Of a stretch of DNA of 56,498 nt, positions 52,647-56,498 are shown one piece after another (the stretch's first letter is position 1; every line of letters begins with the position of its first letter). This stretch comes from Desulfobacterales bacterium (GTDB taxonomy: Bacteria; Desulfobacterota; Desulfobacteria; Desulfobacterales; JAHEIW01). A model generated the notes under the pieces. The model was not told where the DNA came from, searched no databases, and was given only the letters and a program-made list of their open reading frames with translations. The stretch is taken from positions 1 through 56,498 of the forward strand of contig JASJAN010000057.1 in assembly GCA_030066985.1 (NCBI GenBank), given 5' to 3'. A program made the translations under genes and the position numbers.

Positions 52647-54732
52647 TGTTTAACTCCAGCACATCTAAAGATTGTATTTCAATCTGACTCAAAATTTCAT
52701 CATAGGACAACACCGCCACCCGGGGCATAAATCGCTCCACCAGCCGTTTAAAATGGTATCGGATTTGAGCCGAGCACATCACGATTGGTGAATAGTTTAA
52801 CAACGACAGTTTTTCAAAACTTTCAGCCAGTTTGTTCATTATTTGCTGCGCGATGTTGGGATCCAGCGATAAAAAGGTTCCATGCTCGGTTTGCTGCAAT
52901 GCGCCTGAAAGGGTCGATTCCAAATTGTGCCCCAAAGTAATGGCTGCAATTTTGCCTTCTGGCGTCAGGTACATTTTGGTTGTTGTGCGCGCCAAGGCAT
53001 GACGCACGTGTTCGGTTAATATATCCAGATCCTTGGTCGCGGGTGCCCAATCGGCAAGGGTCTCGCATATTGCCAGCAAATCGCGAATGGGGACCTGTTC
53101 GCGCAGGAGGTTTTGCAGCACCCGCACAACACCGCCCAGCGGTAATAAATTGGGAACCAGCTCTTCGACCACTTTGGGGTGGGTTTCTTTTAAGGTATCC
53201 AATAATTGCTGCACATCCTGTCGACCGAGCATTTCATGGCAGTGCTGTTTGACAATTTCAGACAAATGGGTGGTCAGCACGGTCGCCAAATCCACAACCG
53301 TGAATCCCTTGGTCAATGCATGCTCTTTGACCTCTTCTTTGATCCACAGGGCCGGCAGTCCATAAGTGGGCTCCTTGGTGGGGATCCCGTCGATTTTCTC
53401 TTCGACCGCATTGGGATTCATTGCCAGATAGTAGTTGTTCATCAACTCTCCTCTGGCCACCTCATTGCCCTTAAGCAAAATGGAGTACTCACCGGCTTTG
53501 AGTTGCATATTATCCTGGATGTGCACCGGCGCAACAATAATTCCAAGCTCGCGCGCGATCTGGCCACGCAATGATTTAATACGATCCAGCAACTGGCCGT
53601 CCTGATCGATATCCACCAGAGGAATCAAACCGTAGCCCACTTCGATGGCCAGCGTATCCAATGGGGGCAAGGCCGCAAACTGATCTGTCGGCAAGGATTT
53701 TTCTTCTTGAATTCTTTGCTCCTCTTCAATCCGTTCATCTTCCCTGACAAACTGATAAATGGTATATGCCAGCATCCCGGTCAGAACCGCTAGCACCATA
53801 AACGGCACGGTGGGCAAACCGGGCACCAGGCCAAAACCAAAAAGCACCCCAGCGGTTATGGCAATGGCCTTAGGTTGGATCAGGATTTGAGAGGCAACAT
53901 CTTCTCCCAGACTCGCGGTCGCGCCAGCTCGGGTAACAATGATGCCCGCGGCGGTAGAAATAATCAGCGCCGGCACCTGGCTGACCAGACCATCGCCGAT
54001 GGTCAACAAAGTGTAATTTTGAGCAGCGTCAACAAAACTCATGCCATTTTGGAAAATCCCGATGGCCAGCCCGCCGATTATGTTAATCAGGGTGATGACA
54101 ATTCCTGCCATTGCGTCACCACGCACGAATTTGTTGGCACCATCCATGGCGCCGAAGTATTCAGCTTCTCGGGCAATTTCTTCACGTCTTTCACGTGCCT
54201 CTTTTTCAGTGATCAAGCCCGCATTCAAATCGGCATCAATGCTCATCTGTTTACCGGGCATCGCATCCAGGGTGAATCGCGCCGCCACCTCAGCAATTCG
54301 GCCAGCCCCTTTGGTAATCACCATAAAATTGATGGCCACCAGGATTAAAAAAACGATAATGCCCACCAGATAGTTTCCGCCGACCACAAAGGCACCAAAG
54401 GACTGTATGACCTTACCGGCGGCAGAAATTCCTTCTTGGCCATGTAGCAATATAATCCGAGTAGAAGCGACGTTGAGTGACAATCGGAACAGGGTTGCCA
54501 GCAGCAAGATCGATGGGAACGCAGGCAAATCCAACGTTCGCGGCACATACATGCTGGCCAGCAAGATGATCAACGCAAGCGTGATGCTAAAGGACAATAG
54601 CAGATCCAACAAAAAGGTTGGCAAGGGCATGACCATAAATACCAGGATGCCAACCACAGCTACAGCCATCATAACATCGCTGTTTTTGGTAATCGTAGGC
54701 ATCTGGCCTGTTATTTGCGTTTGATCTGCCAT
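52636..54732 (-). CDS. flhA: flagellar export gate protein FlhA
   Basis: A 698-residue type III export gate. Six to eight N-terminal membrane helices hold the FHIPEP-type region (YVPRTLDLPAFPSILLLATLFRLSLN). VGGNYLVGIIVFLILVAINF and RIAEVAARFTLDAMPGKQM are also present. The cytoplasmic domain follows from about residue 340. Length is normal. It is flanked by flhB and flhF as in many flagellar loci. Confidence 0.97.
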   Translation of the reverse strand: MADQTQITGQMPTITKNSDVMMAVAVVGILVFMVMPLPTFLLDLLLSFSITLALIILLASMYVPRTLDLPAFPSILLLATLFRLSLNVASTRIILLHGQEGISAAGKVIQSFGAFVVGGNYLVGIIVFLILVAINFMVITKGAGRIAEVAARFTLDAMPGKQMSIDADLNAGLITEKEARERREEIAREAEYFGAMDGANKFVRGDAMAGIVITLINIIGGLAIGIFQNGMSFVDAAQNYTLLTIGDGLVSQVPALIISTAAGIIVTRAGATASLGEDVASQILIQPKAIAITAGVLFGFGLVPGLPTVPFMVLAVLTGMLAYTIYQFVREDERIEEEQRIQEEKSLPTDQFAALPPLDTLAIEVGYGLIPLVDIDQDGQLLDRIKSLRGQIARELGIIVAPVHIQDNMQLKAGEYSILLKGNEVARGELMNNYYLAMNPNAVEEKIDGIPTKEPTYGLPALWIKEEVKEHALTKGFTVVDLATVLTTHLSEIVKQHCHEMLGRQDVQQLLDTLKETHPKVVEELVPNLLPLGGVVRVLQNLLREQVPIRDLLAICETLADWAPATKDLDILTEHVRHALARTTTKMYLTPEGKIAAITLGHNLESTLSGALQQTEHGTFLSLDPNIAQQIMNKLAESFEKLSLLNYSPIVMCSAQIRYHFKRLVERFMPRVAVLSYDEILSQIEIQSLDVLELNNAD

Positions 54733-54812
54733 TCACTTACCTTTAGTGTTTTTATTTATAAACAAGCGAATCTTTTAAACGATTCGATCACCAAACCGGG
54801 TTGCGCTTTCAC

Positions 54813-54836
54813 CTTGCGCCTTTGCGTCTTTGCGTG
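54813..54836. repeat. short octamer array between flhB and flhA
   Basis: Three tandem octamers CTTGCGCC, TTTGCGTC, TTTGCGTG lie in the 121-nt gap between the flhB stop and the flhA start. They belong to the intergenic short-repeat class of this window. Confidence 0.55.
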
Positions 54837-54853
54837 AGATTTCAGAACCTCGA

Positions 54854-55930
54854 TTAAGCCGTCTGATACACGCCTTTGAGACGGTAGACATATGCCAGCA
54901 CTTCAGCCACTGCACGATAGAGCTCCGCTGGTATGAACTCACCGATCTCAACCATCTTGTACAGGGTCTGGGCCAAGGGCTTATCTTCAACAAGCGGCAC
55001 CTGATGTTCGCGCGCAATTTCTTTTATTCTTTCCGCCACCGGACCGGCGCCTTTGGCAACCACCGTGGGTGCCACCATCTGAGCCGCATCAAACTTTAAC
55101 GCCACGGCCAAATGAACGGGGTTGGTAATTACCACATCTGCATCGGGTACGGCCTCCATCATGCGGCGCATGGCCATCTCCATCTGCACCTTTCGAATCC
55201 GCCCTTTGACTTTTGGATCACCTTCGGTTTGCTTGCGCTCGTCTTTGACTTCCTGTTTGGTCATCTTTAGGTTTTCTTCGTGCTGCCAGCGTTGATAAAT
55301 GTAATCCAGAATCGCCAAAATAATCAGCACCAGGCATACTAAAAAAAAGAGTTTGAAGGCCACTGTACCGATAAACACCAGAATCTCTCCGACCTCCTGC
55401 TGCATTAAAGTCGGAAACTGGGTCATTTCCTTTTTAACCACCCCATAGCCAATTGCGCCAACGATCAGAATTTTAATGATGGATTTGGCCAGCTCCACCA
55501 GCGCTTTTAAAGAAACCAGCTTTTTCAATCCCGAAATTGGATTGAATTTGGCCAATTTAGGACGCATGGGCTGGGAGTGCATCTCGAATCCAATCTGACC
55601 AATGTTGCCTGCCAGACCGGCGATCAAGACTGGCACAAAAAACGGTACCAAGATGACCAACAGCTTTTCAAACATTTCAATGGCGACGGCTGTCAGATCG
55701 GTATCCGTCTCGATTCGCAAGGTGTCCAGCTGTTGATAAATACCACCGACCACTTCAGATAGGTTCCAGAACATCCAGGTGCCTGCAAAATAGAAAAATC
55801 CCATGGCAGTCATTAAGATCAGCACAGAAGGTATCTCCCTGCTGCTGGCAACCTGTCCTTTGCGCCTGGCCTGCTGACGGCGTTTCGGGGTTGCTTTTTC
55901 TGTGCGTTCTTGCCCTTCGCTTGATGGCAT
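54854..55930 (-). CDS. flhB: flagellar export switch protein FlhB
   Basis: A 358-residue export-gate protein with four membrane helices (for example VLILMTAMGFFYFAGTWMFW). The cytoplasmic autocleavage domain contains DVVITNPVHLAVALKF. The usual NPTH cleavage tetrapeptide reads NPVH here; Asn and Pro, the residues of the cleaved bond, are kept. The N-terminal tail TEKATPKRRQQARRKGQVASS is typical. The flhB ATG is 20 nt from the fliR stop. Confidence 0.96.
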   Translation of the reverse strand: MPSSEGQERTEKATPKRRQQARRKGQVASSREIPSVLILMTAMGFFYFAGTWMFWNLSEVVGGIYQQLDTLRIETDTDLTAVAIEMFEKLLVILVPFFVPVLIAGLAGNIGQIGFEMHSQPMRPKLAKFNPISGLKKLVSLKALVELAKSIIKILIVGAIGYGVVKKEMTQFPTLMQQEVGEILVFIGTVAFKLFFLVCLVLIILAILDYIYQRWQHEENLKMTKQEVKDERKQTEGDPKVKGRIRKVQMEMAMRRMMEAVPDADVVITNPVHLAVALKFDAAQMVAPTVVAKGAGPVAERIKEIAREHQVPLVEDKPLAQTLYKMVEIGEFIPAELYRAVAEVLAYVYRLKGVYQTA

Positions 55931-55950
55931 CGGAGACCTCGGTTATCGTG

Positions 55951-56498
55951 TTAAGAAGCGGCTCTCATCAATAAAAATATGGTGTCGCCCAGCTGGCCAA
56001 ACACGGTTTTTAAAAATGCTGACAGATACGGCAAGCTAAAACCAATAAACAACAGCCCGATCATGATTTTCAGCGGCATGGCCACGAATAAAATGTTCAT
56101 CTGGGGCACGGTGCGGGCAATCAGGCCAAAGGCAATGCTGGTCAACAATAAGGCGGCAATAATCGGCGCGCCCACCTTGATGCCAATCACAAACATATTG
56201 CCGGCCATGCCCATCAACTGTTCGATCAACGATCCGCTGAACCTGAACCCGAATGGCGGGACCAGCTGAAAGCTTTCTGCCAGGGCCTTTAAAAACCAAT
56301 GATGGGCATTGAGGATCAGAAACATTAAAAAGGCAAACAGCTGATAAAATTGTGACAGCAGCGGCACCTGCTGACCGGCGGACGGATCCATAACGCGCGC
56401 CAGCGCCAGGCCCATCTGGTAACCGGATATCTGTCCAGCCATCTGCAGGCCCACAAAAATCAAATTCACGGCCATACCGATGCTGATGCCCAGGAAAA
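55951..56498 (-). CDS. fliR: flagellar export protein FliR (5' part beyond window)
   Basis: Only the last about 180 codons are visible; the frame is open to the right edge (…FLGISIG before MAVNLIFVGLQMAGQISGYQ). Membrane segments such as MFLILNAHHWFLKALAESFQ and IAALLLTSIAFGLIARTVPQ match FliR, which with FliP and FliQ builds the export channel. A complete FliR is about 260 residues. The gene order fliR-flhB-flhA is conserved. Confidence 0.93.
   Translation of the reverse strand, partial: FLGISIGMAVNLIFVGLQMAGQISGYQMGLALARVMDPSAGQQVPLLSQFYQLFAFLMFLILNAHHWFLKALAESFQLVPPFGFRFSGSLIEQLMGMAGNMFVIGIKVGAPIIAALLLTSIAFGLIARTVPQMNILFVAMPLKIMIGLLFIGFSLPYLSAFLKTVFGQLGDTIFLLMRAAS

Noticed and set aside
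1-56498. CRISPR arrays, prophage, integrase-flanked islands, insertion-sequence transposases
   Set aside because: No spaced direct repeats of CRISPR length, no phage structural genes and no transposase ORFs were seen; xerC is in its standard hslVU context.

Overview
The window reads as chromosomal DNA of a motile, Gram-negative, anaerobe-type bacterium, most likely of the Desulfobacterota (Desulfobacterales-like deltaproteobacteria). This rests on gene content and protein flavour: flagellar L- and P-ring genes (flgH, flgI) imply an outer membrane, the dapF/lysA and arg gene order is typical of that group, several HDOD proteins are present, and sigma-54 promoters sit next to flagellar and signalling genes. 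No search was possible, so the taxonomy is inference.

Layout. (1) 1-10.5 kb, minus strand: tRNA-Gly, pgsA, a small membrane TRASH-like protein, folK, then dapF-lysA-lipoprotein-argH-argG-argF-argD-argB (lysine and arginine synthesis). (2) 10.6-19.7 kb, minus strand: hslUV protease, xerC, a HAD phosphatase, a Rho-N-domain protein, a slipin/NfeD pair, a family 4 uracil-DNA glycosylase, coaBC and a lipoprotein. (3) 20-27.4 kb: nucleotide-sugar genes (fcl, gmd, UDP-glucuronate decarboxylase on minus; rfbC, rfbD on plus) around tRNA-Arg, a membrane protein of unknown function, an inverted-repeat element and an ADP-ribosylglycohydrolase-family gene. (4) 27.7-37 kb: signalling island with an NtrC-type activator, a lone receiver, a PilZ protein, a metallo-beta-lactamase-fold hydrolase, two HDOD proteins, a diguanylate cyclase and a Cys-rich HTH regulator. 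(5) 37.3-56.5 kb, minus strand: flagellar cluster fliR-flhB-flhA-flhF-flhG-fliA-two small genes, then flgF-flgG-flgA-flgH-flgI-flgJ-flgN-cheD-HDOD-HDOD-flgK-flgL-repeat protein. fliR is cut by the window end.

Most unusual points. A near-perfect sigma-54 promoter (35543-35558) lies just before two tandem hairpins, the second a strong intrinsic terminator. Together they predict an RNA of about 85 nt whose first loop copies the anti-Shine-Dalgarno tail of 16S rRNA. A second sigma-54 promoter precedes the neighbouring HDOD gene and a third precedes flgF. In the signalling island, the diguanylate cyclase frame is cut by an in-frame TAG, the adjacent HDOD frame by an in-frame TGA, and the MBL gene seems to need a non-AUG start. 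Many intergenic gaps carry short degenerate tandem repeats of 7-9 nt, often as inverted pairs, a recurring architecture that the genes do not explain.

How the parts fit: the second half couples flagellar assembly and export with c-di-GMP turnover and reading (GGDEF, PilZ) and sigma-54/sigma-28 transcription. The first half is housekeeping metabolism and cell-envelope sugar supply.
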